39,821 bases of DNA from a virus (IMGVR_UViG_3300046492_000326:1-39821), one strand, 5' to 3'; numbered from the stretch's first letter, positions 1 to 7,111 are shown. Numbers and translations: made by a program. The notes: generated from the letters alone by a model not told the origin.

Positions 1-375
1 CCAGTAGTGGTGCCCGCCCGAGCCCGTCACAGTGTGCGGGGCCTGCGACAGGTCCAGGCCCACGTCAGCCACGAGCTCGGCCAGCGAGTCGCGTCCTGCG
101 GGGAAGTTGCGCGGGTCGACGTCCAGCACCATTACGCTCGCTGGCAGTCGCACGCCGACATTGATGCCCTCGGCCCTTGCGTTCGCCAAGACGGCGTGCG
201 AGTCGTAGTCCCTCGCTTGCCACGCGCCATCGCGCGGGGTCTTGCCCCGGTCGCGGCCCTTGCCATCACGCGCGTTCCACTTATGGAGCGGGATGAGCTG
301 CAGGCCATTTGTCACATACGCGCGCATGTCATCCGTACGCACGTTCTTGTTAATAGCCCCCTTACCTGCGGTCAT
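1..375 (-). CDS. PrimPol-type primase-polymerase, N-terminal part (runs off the window)
   Basis: The first 125 codons of an open frame read from an ATG at 375 to the window edge without a stop. The visible part matches the N-terminal domain of bifunctional DNA primase/polymerases (Prim-Pol, AEP superfamily). It has an N-terminal 'GLQLIPLHKWN' region and a lysine-rich stretch. A hydrophobic strand ends in the acidic pair LDVD (D85, D87), the expected metal-binding residues, and the nucleotide-binding motif GSGGHH lies at 118-123. It probably makes primers for phage DNA replication together with the polymerase, helicase and SSB found further right. The ATG overlaps the stop of the upstream small gene (ATGA), so the two are translationally coupled. 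The C-terminal part, where a helicase domain may be fused, is not visible. Confidence 0.85.
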   Translation of the reverse strand, partial: MTAGKGAINKNVRTDDMRAYVTNGLQLIPLHKWNARDGKGRDRGKTPRDGAWQARDYDSHAVLANARAEGINVGVRLPASVMVLDVDPRNFPAGRDSLAELVADVGLDLSQAPHTVTGSGGHHYW

Positions 376-566
376 GCCGATGCGCCCACCTGGATGATGT
401 CGTGGTCCGCACGGCGCGCCTGATCGATGAGCGTGCGGATGAGGTCGGCCTCGGTGAAGCGGAGGGAGGAAGTCGCGGGGTTGTCTCGCAGCTTTGCCAC
501 CTGGGCCTGAAGGAATTCCTTCTGCTCAGCGGTGAAGCGCAGGGACATCTGTTCTGCTAGCGTCAC
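372..566 (-). CDS. small protein, possible ribbon-helix-helix regulator
   Basis: A 64-residue protein. I chose the GTG at 566 because GGAG sits six bases upstream, the same spacing as other genes here; ATG codons at 548, 584 and 605 lack a good ribosome binding site. The short strand-like segment MSLRFTAEQ followed by two helices (about 12-30 and 38-52) resembles small CopG/Arc-type DNA-binding proteins, but no diagnostic motif is certain. It is the first gene of the leftward unit and overlaps the primase start by ATGA. It lies beside the divergent promoter region, so a regulatory role is plausible. Function is not established. Confidence 0.6.
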   Translation of the reverse strand: MTLAEQMSLRFTAEQKEFLQAQVAKLRDNPATSSLRFTEADLIRTLIDQARRADHDIIQVGASA

Positions 567-751
567 TGGTGTCTCCGTGTGCATTTCGTTGATCGGGGTG
601 AGCATTACGCCACGGTCCGAGTTCGTTGTAACCCGCCGCGCGGACCGGCTACTCAACGAGTGGGGCCACCAGTCAAGCTGCGAAGGCATCGCGGACCGGT
701 CCCTGGAGCTATAGTGTTCGCTGCACCACCAACCCACAACCAGGAGTTCAG
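567..751. promoter_or_regulatory. divergent control region between leftward and rightward genes
   Basis: Noncoding stretch between two gene sets reading outward. On the plus strand TATAGT at 710-715 is a reasonable -10 element for the first rightward gene, with no good -35 at 17 bases. AGGAG at 742-746 is the ribosome binding site of that gene. On the minus strand TTGACT (complement of 671-676) could be a -35, but no convincing -10 follows. Promoter positions are tentative; the divergent layout itself is clear. Confidence 0.5.
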
Positions 752-1213
752 ATGGACGTCACCACTTTCATGCAGTCCCTTCTTGCTGACCAGGCGCGCC
801 AGACCTCGCTGCTCGAGTCGATCAACGAGGGGATTCAGACCCTCGTCGAGCGCGCTCCGGTCTTTACCGAGCTGAAGGCGGGCGAGCTGCTCGACCAGGC
901 GATCGGCCACGTCGAGCAGGCCCTCGAGATCGTCAAGGGCGCCGAGAAGGACGAGCCCGCCAAGCAGGAGCCCGTCGTCGAGAAGACCGAGGCGCCCAAG
1001 ACTGTTCAGGCCGAGAAGCCGAAGGATGACGCCAAGCCGGCGACGGCGGACGACGTGCGCACCCAGCTTCAGGGCTACGCCAAGAAGCACGGCAACCCCT
1101 CCGCCATGGAGATGCTCGAGGCGTTCAGCGCCAAGTCCGTCACGTCGCTGATGGAACTCGGCGAGGAGAAGGTCAAGGCGTTCCTCGAGGCCCTGGCCGA
1201 GGGCATGAAGTGA
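752..1213 (+). CDS. unknown protein with helical ends and a charged linker
   Basis: 153 residues, first gene of the rightward block, with a clear AGGAG five bases before the ATG. I do not recognise a named family with certainty. Three parts are visible. Residues 1-65 are helical. Residues 66-103 form a Lys/Glu/Pro/Ala-rich linker, likely disordered. The C-terminal 50 residues form a compact helical domain (DVRTQLQGYAKKHG, then AFSAKSVTSLMEL) of a type often seen at the end of small phage replication-associated proteins. Its position in front of the DUF2800 nuclease gene suggests an early or replication role. Its stop overlaps the next start (GTGA). Confidence 0.75.
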   Translation: MDVTTFMQSLLADQARQTSLLESINEGIQTLVERAPVFTELKAGELLDQAIGHVEQALEIVKGAEKDEPAKQEPVVEKTEAPKTVQAEKPKDDAKPATADDVRTQLQGYAKKHGNPSAMEMLEAFSAKSVTSLMELGEEKVKAFLEALAEGMK

Positions 1214-1494
1214 GCAGCGCCCCCACTCTGCCGAAGGGCCAGGCGCGCCTCTGCGTCTGGCGCGAGGGCGTGCCCAGCCCGCTCATCTTCATGGTCCAGG
1301 AGACCGTGGGCCAGGCGGCGATCGACAACTTCAACCACGGCCGCCGTGTGGGCTTCGAGTCGGTCAGCGATAAGGGCATCAAGTCCATCTCGTACTTCGA
1401 CCAGCTGAAGGTGACGGGCCTCACGCTCGAGGTCAACACCATCGACCTCGACATCTCGGGCTTCGACATCGCGGCCGGGCGGAGGACCCCCTGA
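1210..1494 (+). CDS. unknown small protein
   Basis: 94 residues, GTG start overlapping the previous stop by four bases (GTGA), so translation is coupled. Not recognised. The sequence is mixed alpha/beta with no membrane segment, signal peptide or cysteine cluster. The C-terminal half is rich in beta-branched and acidic residues (LEVNTIDLDISGFDI). It ends one base into the next start codon (TGATG). The tight packing with its neighbours and codon use like theirs support a real gene of the same operon. Confidence 0.65.
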   Translation: MSSAPTLPKGQARLCVWREGVPSPLIFMVQETVGQAAIDNFNHGRRVGFESVSDKGIKSISYFDQLKVTGLTLEVNTIDLDISGFDIAAGRRTP

Positions 1495-1754
1495 TGTGGG
1501 CCCTACAGCTCACCCAGAAGAACGGGCTGCCTATCCTCGTGCTGTCGACGAGCATCGGCAGCGTCAGGCCCGCCATCCGGCAGAAGCCCGGCACGGGCAT
1601 CATGACCGAGACGGGGTCTGTGCCCTACGAGGCCGAGCCGCACCCCGAGGGCGGCTGCTACCTCTTCCCCGTGCCCGGCAACGACGAGGACGCCATCGGC
1701 GTGCGGGAGTCGTACGACGAGGTCGTGGCCCTGATACGGGAGGCCCTCCTGTGA
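1494..1754 (+). CDS. unknown small protein
   Basis: 86 residues; the ATG shares its A with the previous stop (TGATG). No family recognised. The N-terminal 35 residues look like beta strands (WALQLTQKNGLPILVLS), followed by a Gly/Pro/Glu-rich middle and a C-terminal helix (YDEVVALIREALL). No membrane segment or metal-binding cluster. The layout, a beta region then a terminal helix, would suit a small binding or adaptor protein, but nothing more can be said. Coupled to the following gene by a GTGA overlap. Confidence 0.65.
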   Translation: MWALQLTQKNGLPILVLSTSIGSVRPAIRQKPGTGIMTETGSVPYEAEPHPEGGCYLFPVPGNDEDAIGVRESYDEVVALIREALL

Positions 1755-2098
1755 GGCTCGTCGAGTTCAAGATCCACCGCAACGGCCAGCCCGTGTTCAT
1801 CAACCCCTGGCTCGTCACCGAGGTCTACCAGGGCGCGCCGCACGGAGACGGCCCGTCGTGCGTTATCTCCTTCGGTGGCCAGGGCGCCGCGGCCAACACG
1901 AGCGTCCTGGGCGACGTCCGCGAGGTCGTGGAGCGGCTCAACGCCGCCATGGCCCCGGCCGCCGTGAGCGTGATGAACAACGCGGTCATCACCGACTACC
2001 TCGGCATGGAGGCCATCCCGTCGAAGGCGATGCTGGACTTCCTAGACGGCACGCCGCCCGACCCTCCCGACCCTGACCCGGAGAGCTACCTTGCCTAG
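1751..2098 (+). CDS. unknown protein, proline/aspartate-rich C terminus
   Basis: 115 residues from a GTG at 1751 that overlaps the previous stop. The open frame extends further upstream, but that part only shadows the preceding gene. The N-terminal half (VEFKIHRNGQPVFINPWLVTEV) looks like a small beta-sheet domain, followed by a helix (VREVVERLNAAM). The tail has Pro-Asp repeats (PPDPPDPDPES). No family recognised. The last eight bases overlap the TTG start of the DUF2800 gene, and the GGAGAG inside this gene's end serves as that gene's ribosome binding site. Confidence 0.65.
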   Translation: MRLVEFKIHRNGQPVFINPWLVTEVYQGAPHGDGPSCVISFGGQGAAANTSVLGDVREVVERLNAAMAPAAVSVMNNAVITDYLGMEAIPSKAMLDFLDGTPPDPPDPDPESYLA

Positions 2099-3659
2099 CG
2101 CACACGCGGTACGAAGCGCGTCCGGCTCCAAGCGCTGGATGAACTGCCTGGGCTCCATCCGCATGGAGCATGGGCGCCCGAACAACTCCTCGCCGGCCGC
2201 GCGCCAGGGCACAGCGGCGCACGCCCTTGGCGAGGCCTGCCTCCTCGACGGCAGCGACGCGAACGACTGGCTCGGCGGCTGGGTCCGTCTTGACCAGCGC
2301 GAGCAGGCGACGGTCTACCGGCCCGACCCGGACCCCGAGGCAGAGGACACCCGCGGCGACTGCACCCTCGTTGTACCGGTCCACGCGACCGGCGACGGGC
2401 TGCCGTCCGAGGGCCACGAGGACTGGCCCATCGACGCGGACATGGCGGACGCCGTGCAGGTCTACCTCGACGAGGTGCGCGGTGAGCTGGAGCGCCTCGG
2501 CCCCCACGCCGAGCTCTACGTCGAGCGGTCCTTCAACCTCAACTGGCTCGTGGGCTTCGACTACGACTTCGACGAGGAGCAGCGGGCGATCGACGCGGGC
2601 AGCCCGTACCCCTACGTCAGCCCGTCGGGCATCCGCCGGGTCCACGACGCCGGCGACCTCGAGGGCCACCTGGAGTACGCCGACGGCCGTTGGTGCTGGG
2701 GCCCGATGTTCGGCACCAACGACGCCTCGATCTACATCCCCTTCGACCACATCACGATCGTGGACTACAAGCACGGCCAGGGCGTCGTGGTCGAGGTGGA
2801 GGACAACTCACAGGAGATGTACTACGCGCTGGGCATCGCCAAGCTCGTGGACTGGGCGTTCGAGACGCTCGACCTGCTGATCGTGCAGCCCCGCGCCAGG
2901 CACGTCGAGGGCGGCGTGCGGCGGTGGTCAACCACCAAGGCGCGCCTGCGCGAGTTCGAGGAGGAGCTGCGCATCGCGGCCCGCGCGACCGAGGAGCCGG
3001 ACGCGCCGCTGGCCGCGGGCGACTGGTGCCAGTTCTGCAAGGCGGCCTCGGTGTGCCCCGAACTGAGGGAGGAGTCCTTCAGGCAGGCGGGCCTGGAGTT
3101 CGGGGAGCCCGGGGACGAGCCGAGCATCAGGCAGCCCGGGCCCGAGGACACCGACGAGGACCTGGCGCTGCGCGTGGCGGCGCTCCCGCTGCTCGACGCC
3201 TTTGCCAAGGCGGTCAAGGGCGAGGTGCTGCGCCGCCTGCTGACCTCCGAGCCGGGGTCCGAGGTGTTCGGCAAGCTGGTGCAGAAGCGCTCCACCCGCC
3301 AGCTCAGGACCGACCTGGTCATAGAGAACGAGGACGGGCTGGAGATGCCCGCGACGGCGGCGGAGGTGCTCGAGCGGGGCGGCTTCCCGCGGGACGCCAT
3401 GTTCGCTCCCGCCAAGATGCTCTCGCCCTCGCAGCTCGAGAAGGCCAGGCCGCCTGAGATGATGGCCCGCCTGAAGGAGGAGAAGGTGAGAGCCCCCGCG
3501 GCGTTCATCAAGGCCCTCGTCGAGCAGGTGTCCTTCAAGCCGCCCGGCGGCCTGACGGTGGCAGGGCCAAACGACCCACGCGAGGCGGTGCCCCCGGGCA
3601 GCGGCGCGGTGGAGGACTTCAACGCAGAGGACGAGTTCGGCGGCGACGCCACGCTCTGA
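2091..3659 (+). CDS. DUF2800 family, Cas4/AddB-like PD-(D/E)XK nuclease
   Basis: 522 residues from a TTG start with GGAGAG upstream; the N-terminal HAVRSASGSKRWMNCLGS matches the usual beginning of DUF2800 proteins. Nuclease features in order: Cys19; the GTAAH motif with His44; and DYK (D225-Y226-K227) as the catalytic Asp and Lys core, followed by a helix with Q and YY as in RecB/Cas4 nucleases. A C-terminal cysteine group WCQFC(x5)C follows (C313, C316, C322). One N-terminal plus three C-terminal cysteines is the layout of the 4Fe-4S clamp in AddB and Cas4. DUF2800 genes commonly travel with DUF2815, family A polymerase, VRR-NUC and SNF2 helicase genes, all present here. It probably processes DNA ends during phage replication or recombination. 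Confidence 0.85.
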   Translation: MPSAHAVRSASGSKRWMNCLGSIRMEHGRPNNSSPAARQGTAAHALGEACLLDGSDANDWLGGWVRLDQREQATVYRPDPDPEAEDTRGDCTLVVPVHATGDGLPSEGHEDWPIDADMADAVQVYLDEVRGELERLGPHAELYVERSFNLNWLVGFDYDFDEEQRAIDAGSPYPYVSPSGIRRVHDAGDLEGHLEYADGRWCWGPMFGTNDASIYIPFDHITIVDYKHGQGVVVEVEDNSQEMYYALGIAKLVDWAFETLDLLIVQPRARHVEGGVRRWSTTKARLREFEEELRIAARATEEPDAPLAAGDWCQFCKAASVCPELREESFRQAGLEFGEPGDEPSIRQPGPEDTDEDLALRVAALPLLDAFAKAVKGEVLRRLLTSEPGSEVFGKLVQKRSTRQLRTDLVIENEDGLEMPATAAEVLERGGFPRDAMFAPAKMLSPSQLEKARPPEMMARLKEEKVRAPAAFIKALVEQVSFKPPGGLTVAGPNDPREAVPPGSGAVEDFNAEDEFGGDATL

Positions 3660-3669
3660 GGAGAGACAC

Positions 3670-4008
3670 ATGGAGATCCAGATAACCGACGCGGAGCGGG
3701 AGCGCCTCGCCTGCATCGCCGAGGAGGCCAGCGAGCTGGCCCAGAACTGCATGAAGGCGATACGGCACGGGCTCGACAGCAGGCACCCGCAGAGCGGGAT
3801 ATCCAACCGCCAGCTCATCGCCCAGGAGGTCGGTGACCTGCTTGCCATGCTGGGCGTATCGGCGGAGCAGGGGGACTTCAGCCTCGCCAAGGCCAACGAC
3901 AGCGCCCACGCCAAGCTCGACCGCGTAGGGCCCTTCATGCACTTCAACCACGTGATGAACGGGCGCGACGTCGGCCAGCTCCGCCTGGTCTCGCCGATAC
4001 CCTTCTGA
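3670..4008 (+). CDS. MazG-like nucleotide pyrophosphohydrolase
   Basis: 112 residues, ribosome binding site GAGGAG well placed before the ATG. The all-alpha NTP pyrophosphatase signature is present: EEASE at residues 18-22 and EVGD at 53-56, which together bind the magnesium ions that hydrolyse an NTP to NMP and pyrophosphate. Length and motif spacing fit the single-domain MazG-like group found in phages. The substrate cannot be read from the sequence; it could be a dNTP to be removed from the pool. It is the first of three proteins of this fold in the window (also 5581-6114 and 17298-18176). Confidence 0.7.
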   Translation: MEIQITDAERERLACIAEEASELAQNCMKAIRHGLDSRHPQSGISNRQLIAQEVGDLLAMLGVSAEQGDFSLAKANDSAHAKLDRVGPFMHFNHVMNGRDVGQLRLVSPIPF

Positions 4009-4018
4009 GGAGACACCT

Positions 4019-4720
4019 ATGGACGACGGAAGCAAGTTCTACGAAAACGACAAGGTCGGCGAGCGGGGCCCCGAGCACCGGCGCGTGCAGCCCGGAAGCC
4101 CACTCGACAAGGCAATGGCCCGCAAGCTGGGCTCATTCCCCACACCCACCAGGGACGACCTAAGCGAGGAGCAGCGGCACCTGCGCGGCGAGCTCGTCGC
4201 CTTCATGGACTACAACGCGGCCGCCACTAAGGCGCAGGCAGGCAGCCGCTCGAAGAAGGAGCTGGCCCGCGAGCTAACCCAGGTCAAGGGCGTCTTGCGC
4301 GTGGTGCGTGACGCCACGGCCAAGGTCGGAGCGGTGGGGCAGATGAAGTTCGCCCACGCGGAGGCGTTTGCGCAGATGCGCTACGTGTCGAAGGACGGCG
4401 GCGGGCTGGTGATCTGGAACTCCCGCGACGGCGTGACGCCGTTCGTCCTGCACCTGGGCGGGGTCGAGTACACCCACGACGTGCGGGCAATGACGGGCCC
4501 GTTCTTCGATCGGCCCGCGGGCTGCACCCACGAGTGGGTCACCCGCACGCCCGAGCAGGCGCTGCGGGCGTGGGTCAACCACATCGCCAACTGCGTGGAG
4601 CGCGGGCAGGTCACTATGGAGCGGGCCAACCAGCTGCAGGCCAAGATGCCCGAGGACCGGTCCTGGTTCATCGGCATCCGCGACCTGGCCTCCGGCCTGA
4701 TCGTCGAGGCCGGAAGCTGA
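4019..4720 (+). CDS. unknown protein, 233 residues
   Basis: Starts with an ATG ten bases after the previous stop, with GAGGAG upstream. No family recognised. The first 50 residues are polar and probably unstructured, and residues 50-110 are helical and basic. The rest is mixed alpha/beta with several aromatic residues and two cysteines (in RPAGCTHEW and HIANCVERG). No membrane segment or signal peptide. Its stop shares one base with the start of the SleB-like hydrolase (TGATG), so the two are co-translated. Confidence 0.7.
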   Translation: MDDGSKFYENDKVGERGPEHRRVQPGSPLDKAMARKLGSFPTPTRDDLSEEQRHLRGELVAFMDYNAAATKAQAGSRSKKELARELTQVKGVLRVVRDATAKVGAVGQMKFAHAEAFAQMRYVSKDGGGLVIWNSRDGVTPFVLHLGGVEYTHDVRAMTGPFFDRPAGCTHEWVTRTPEQALRAWVNHIANCVERGQVTMERANQLQAKMPEDRSWFIGIRDLASGLIVEAGS

Positions 4721-5133
4721 TGGGCGCCCTGGCGACGGCGGCCATGCGGCTGCTGCTCTCCCTCCACTCGCTCGGGTGCGTCGCTGACAACGCGTACTTC
4801 GAGGCGAGAGGGGAGGGCGAGGCGGGCATGGCCGCCGTCGCACAGGTCACGATGAACCGGGTCGCCTCGAGGGGCTTCCCGGACGAGGCGTGCGCGGTGG
4901 TGCACCAGCCCGGGCAGTTCGCCTGGGCCAAGCACCGCCGGGCCCGACCCGTGGACCCCGCGTACTTCCAGGCGCTGGCCGTGTCCGCTTCGGTCATGTC
5001 CGGCACGCGCAAGTCCCAGGTGGGACGTGCCACCTACTACCACGAGCGCAGGTCGCACCCGTACTGGGCTAGCAAGTTCAGGCGGGTCGCGACCGTGCGG
5101 CACCACATATTCTACGAGGACCGAAGGTCATGA
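4720..5133 (+). CDS. SleB-like cell wall hydrolase
   Basis: 137 residues from the ATG at 4720; the frame is open further upstream only as a shadow of the preceding gene. The protein matches the Hydrolase_2/SleB family of peptidoglycan lytic enzymes. It has C-VADNAYFEARGEGEAG (residues 20-36) with the likely catalytic Glu in YFEARGE, then AQVTMNRV, a VVHQPGQFAW motif and ATYYHERRSHPYW near the end. The N terminus is short and mildly hydrophobic (MRLLLSLHSLGC), too short for a clear signal peptide. It lies far from the lysis genes, inside the replication block. A second muralytic enzyme made early may act in entry, in cell-wall remodelling, or as a structural component. It overlaps the next gene by ATGA. 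Confidence 0.85.
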   Translation: MGALATAAMRLLLSLHSLGCVADNAYFEARGEGEAGMAAVAQVTMNRVASRGFPDEACAVVHQPGQFAWAKHRRARPVDPAYFQALAVSASVMSGTRKSQVGRATYYHERRSHPYWASKFRRVATVRHHIFYEDRRS

Positions 5134-5567
5134 GCAAGAGCTACAAGCCCGTCAAGGTGGTATCGACGGTGGAGGCCTCGATAGGTCACGCCTACGAGGC
5201 GTTCGACGAGCTGGCGGACGAGTGCGCATTAGCGCGGGACAATTTCCCCAACCCCGACCACCCGAAAGCCGAGGCGTTCGGCGAGGCGGCCGACGCGCTT
5301 GAGGGCATATGGGGGCTGGACGGCAGGCTGCCCGAGGAGGTGACGCAGCTGGAGGTCAGGTACGTCGAGTTCCACCCGCGCCGCCGCGCCCACAACATAT
5401 CCCGCGCTATGCGCCTGGCTAATGCCAGCGCGGCCGCGCAGGCGGCAAAGGAGCGGCTGGAGTCCAGCGAGCTCGCCGGCACGGACGACGTGGCGGAGAT
5501 GATCGAACGACTCGACGAGGCCCTCACAATGGCTGAGGGCGTCGAGTTCCCAGGCCTCTACGGCTAA
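5130..5567 (+). CDS. unknown helical protein
   Basis: 145 residues, ATG overlapping the SleB-like stop (ATGA). The sequence is almost entirely helical and acidic, with heptad-like spacing in residues 15-70 and 90-135 (for example AHNISRAMRLANASAAAQAAKERLESS). No membrane span, metal cluster or catalytic motif seen. Function unknown; coupling with the hydrolase gene may simply reflect operon packing. Confidence 0.65.
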   Translation: MSKSYKPVKVVSTVEASIGHAYEAFDELADECALARDNFPNPDHPKAEAFGEAADALEGIWGLDGRLPEEVTQLEVRYVEFHPRRRAHNISRAMRLANASAAAQAAKERLESSELAGTDDVAEMIERLDEALTMAEGVEFPGLYG

Positions 5568-5580
5568 CCAGGAGATCCGC

Positions 5581-6114
5581 ATGAACGGCATTGAGATGTA
5601 CCAGCTGCCCTACCCACAGGTCGTGGCGGCCATGTTCAACCGCGAGCCAGCCCTCAACGACTTCGGCAACATCGTGCACGCCACGCTCGGCCTGGTCGGC
5701 GAGACGGGCGAGGTGGCGCGCGCCAGCACGATGGCGGACCTGATCGAGGAGCTCGGCGACGTCGAGTTCTACCTGCAGGCCTTCGTCAACTTCACGGGCT
5801 GGGCGACGTTCCGAGGCGAGCGCGCCGTCCAGCCGCGCGGCATGCAGCAGCTGCAGGTCGACCTGATGGTCCAGGCGACCGCCCTCGCCGACTGCGTCAA
5901 GAAGGCCTGGGTCTACGGGCCGACGGCCTTCAGGCTCGCAGACGACCGCACGGCCGCGGCCCTGGAGGGCGTCGTCGACACGCTCGACGCCATCTACCGT
6001 CTGCTCGGCGTGTCGCACGAGACGGTCGTCACGGGCAACGTCATCAAGCTTGACAAGAAGTTCCCAGGCCGCGCCTTCTCGACCGCCAGGCCGGTCGACC
6101 CCCTGGACGTCTAG
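5581..6114 (+). CDS. MazG-like nucleotide pyrophosphohydrolase (second copy)
   Basis: 177 residues with AGGAG before the ATG. The N-terminal half carries the MazG pattern HATLGLVGETGEV (E41, E44) followed by EELGDVEFYL (E57, D60). The lysine-rich segment usual between the two halves is shortened. A C-terminal helical region of about 100 residues (HETVVTGNVIKLDKKFPGR near its end) completes an all-alpha fold; 'N-x-x-KL-x-KK-FPGR' at the end is typical of this phage group. Likely reaction: dNTP to dNMP plus pyrophosphate. It is the last gene before the SSB leader region and ends in the tandem repeat GACGTCTA x2 (6106-6121). Confidence 0.8.
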   Translation: MNGIEMYQLPYPQVVAAMFNREPALNDFGNIVHATLGLVGETGEVARASTMADLIEELGDVEFYLQAFVNFTGWATFRGERAVQPRGMQQLQVDLMVQATALADCVKKAWVYGPTAFRLADDRTAAALEGVVDTLDAIYRLLGVSHETVVTGNVIKLDKKFPGRAFSTARPVDPLDV

Positions 6115-6282
6115 ACGTCTAAACGATTGCGTCCGCGCCGAGCGCGCGCGCTTATACTGCACGTCCACCCCGACGACGTCCCGGACTTAACCTCCCCTCT
6201 CCCCCGAGGTCAGGGGCGCCGCCGGGGTGGACCAACTCTCTCGATAAACAACTCTCTCGACACTGTCGACTAGGAATTCACG
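6115..6282 (+). promoter_or_regulatory. promoter and structured leader of the SSB gene
   Basis: 168-base noncoding region. TATACT at 6153-6158 is a good -10; TTGCGT at 6127-6132 is 20 bases away, too far for a normal -35. A 10-base perfect inverted repeat follows (6163-6172 with 6223-6232, GTCCACCCCG/CGGGGTGGAC), enclosing a pyrimidine-rich loop. The 12-base direct repeat CAACTCTCTCGA occurs at 6233-6244 and 6249-6260, exactly 16 bases apart. Such a leader could bind the SSB itself (autoregulation, as with T4 gp32) or protect the message. The promoter assignment is tentative; the repeats are certain. Confidence 0.6.
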
Positions 6283-6882
6283 ATGGCAACCGCCAAGAAC
6301 GTCCGCAAGCTCACCACCCCCAAGTTCCGCGCCAGCTTCGTCTGGGCATTCAAGCCGCAGCCCCCGATGGAGGGCAGCACCGGCGAGCCGAAGTACGGCC
6401 TGACCATGCTGTTCGACGCCAAGGCCCAGAAGACCCCCGCCTTCAAGGCCATGCAGGACCTCGCGGTCCAGGCCGCCAAGGAGAAGTTCGGCGACAAGCT
6501 CAAGCCGGACGGCAAGGGCTGGTTCCACGGCCTCCGCAACCCGTTCCGCGACGGCAGCGAGAAGTCCGAGCTCGAGGGCTACGCGGGATGCCAGTTCGCA
6601 TCGGCCACCAGCAAGATGCAGCCGGGCGTCGTCGACAGCACCCTGAACCGCCTCATCTCCGAGGACGACTTCTACAGCGGCTGCTTCGCCCGCGCCACCG
6701 TCACCGCCTACGGCTACGACAAGGCCGGCAACAAGGGCGTCGCCTTCGGCCTGCAGAACCTGCAGAAGCTGGAAGACGGCGAGCGCTTCAGCGGCCGCAC
6801 CGCCGCCGAGGACGACTTCGAGCAGGTCGACGACTTCGTCGGCGGCACCTCGAACGAGTCCGACGAATCCTTCCTGGGCTGA
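6283..6882 (+). CDS. DUF2815 family single-stranded DNA-binding protein
   Basis: 199 residues. The sequence matches DUF2815 (phage SSB-like, OB-fold related to T7 gp2.5). It has N-terminal strands (KLTTPKFRASFVWAFKP), then PKYGLTMLFDAKAQ, a central helical region and strands FARATVTAYGYDKAGNKGVAFGLQ. The C-terminal tail from about residue 172 is strongly acidic and ends in ESDESFLG, the usual arrangement in SSBs where an acidic tail ending in an aromatic residue contacts the polymerase and helicase. It coats single-stranded DNA in replication and recombination. It has its own leader and is followed by hairpins and two terminators, so it probably forms a separate, highly expressed transcription unit. 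Confidence 0.85.
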   Translation: MATAKNVRKLTTPKFRASFVWAFKPQPPMEGSTGEPKYGLTMLFDAKAQKTPAFKAMQDLAVQAAKEKFGDKLKPDGKGWFHGLRNPFRDGSEKSELEGYAGCQFASATSKMQPGVVDSTLNRLISEDDFYSGCFARATVTAYGYDKAGNKGVAFGLQNLQKLEDGERFSGRTAAEDDFEQVDDFVGGTSNESDESFLG

Positions 6883-6897
6883 TAACGGCAGCCCAGG
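6873..6897 (+). other. perfect hairpin across the SSB stop codon
   Basis: CCTGGGCTG (6873-6881) and CAGCCCAGG (6889-6897) form a 9-base perfect stem with a 7-base loop. The stop codon TGA (6880-6882) sits at the top of the 5' arm. No T run follows, so it is more likely a 3' stabilising or termination-of-translation structure than a terminator. Confidence 0.6.
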
Positions 6898-6902
6898 ACG
6901 GC

Positions 6903-6936
6903 GGGCCAGGCGACGTGGGGACGGGCGGCCTGGCCC
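6903..6936 (+). other. second perfect hairpin downstream of the SSB gene
   Basis: GGGCCAGGC (6903-6911) pairs with GCCTGGCCC (6928-6936), a 9-base perfect stem with a 16-base loop. It lies between the stop-codon hairpin and the tandem terminators, in a stretch where I see no credible gene (6883-7180). It may stabilise the message. Confidence 0.55.
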
Positions 6937-7028
6937 AGTAGGAAGCGCGAGTGGGCTACCACAGGGCGAAGACCGCGGTGACGCGCGAGCCCAGCACCGG
7001 ACTGGACCGGGACAGTGCGACCGGGAAC

Positions 7029-7053
7029 AGGGGCCTTCGGGCCCCTCTTCTTT
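7029..7053 (+). terminator. rho-independent terminator 1 after the SSB gene
   Basis: Stem AGGGGCC/GGCCCCT closed by a TTCG tetraloop (7036-7039) and followed by TCTTCTTT. A strong intrinsic terminator for the transcript of the DUF2815 gene. Confidence 0.9.
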
Positions 7054-7079
7054 GCCCCGAAGCTAAGCGCTGGTTAAAC

Positions 7080-7103
7080 GGGGCCAAAAGGCCCCTTCTT
7101 TTT
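7080..7103 (+). terminator. rho-independent terminator 2 after the SSB gene
   Basis: Stem GGGGCC/GGCCCC with an AAAA loop, then TTCTTTTT. It stands 26 bases behind the first terminator, so the two act in tandem and isolate the SSB unit from the following promoter. Confidence 0.9.
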
Positions 7104-7111
7104 GCCCATTC

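Noticed and set aside
7-423. A plus-strand frame at the left edge
   Set aside because: It is the complement of the PrimPol coding region, which has conserved motifs.
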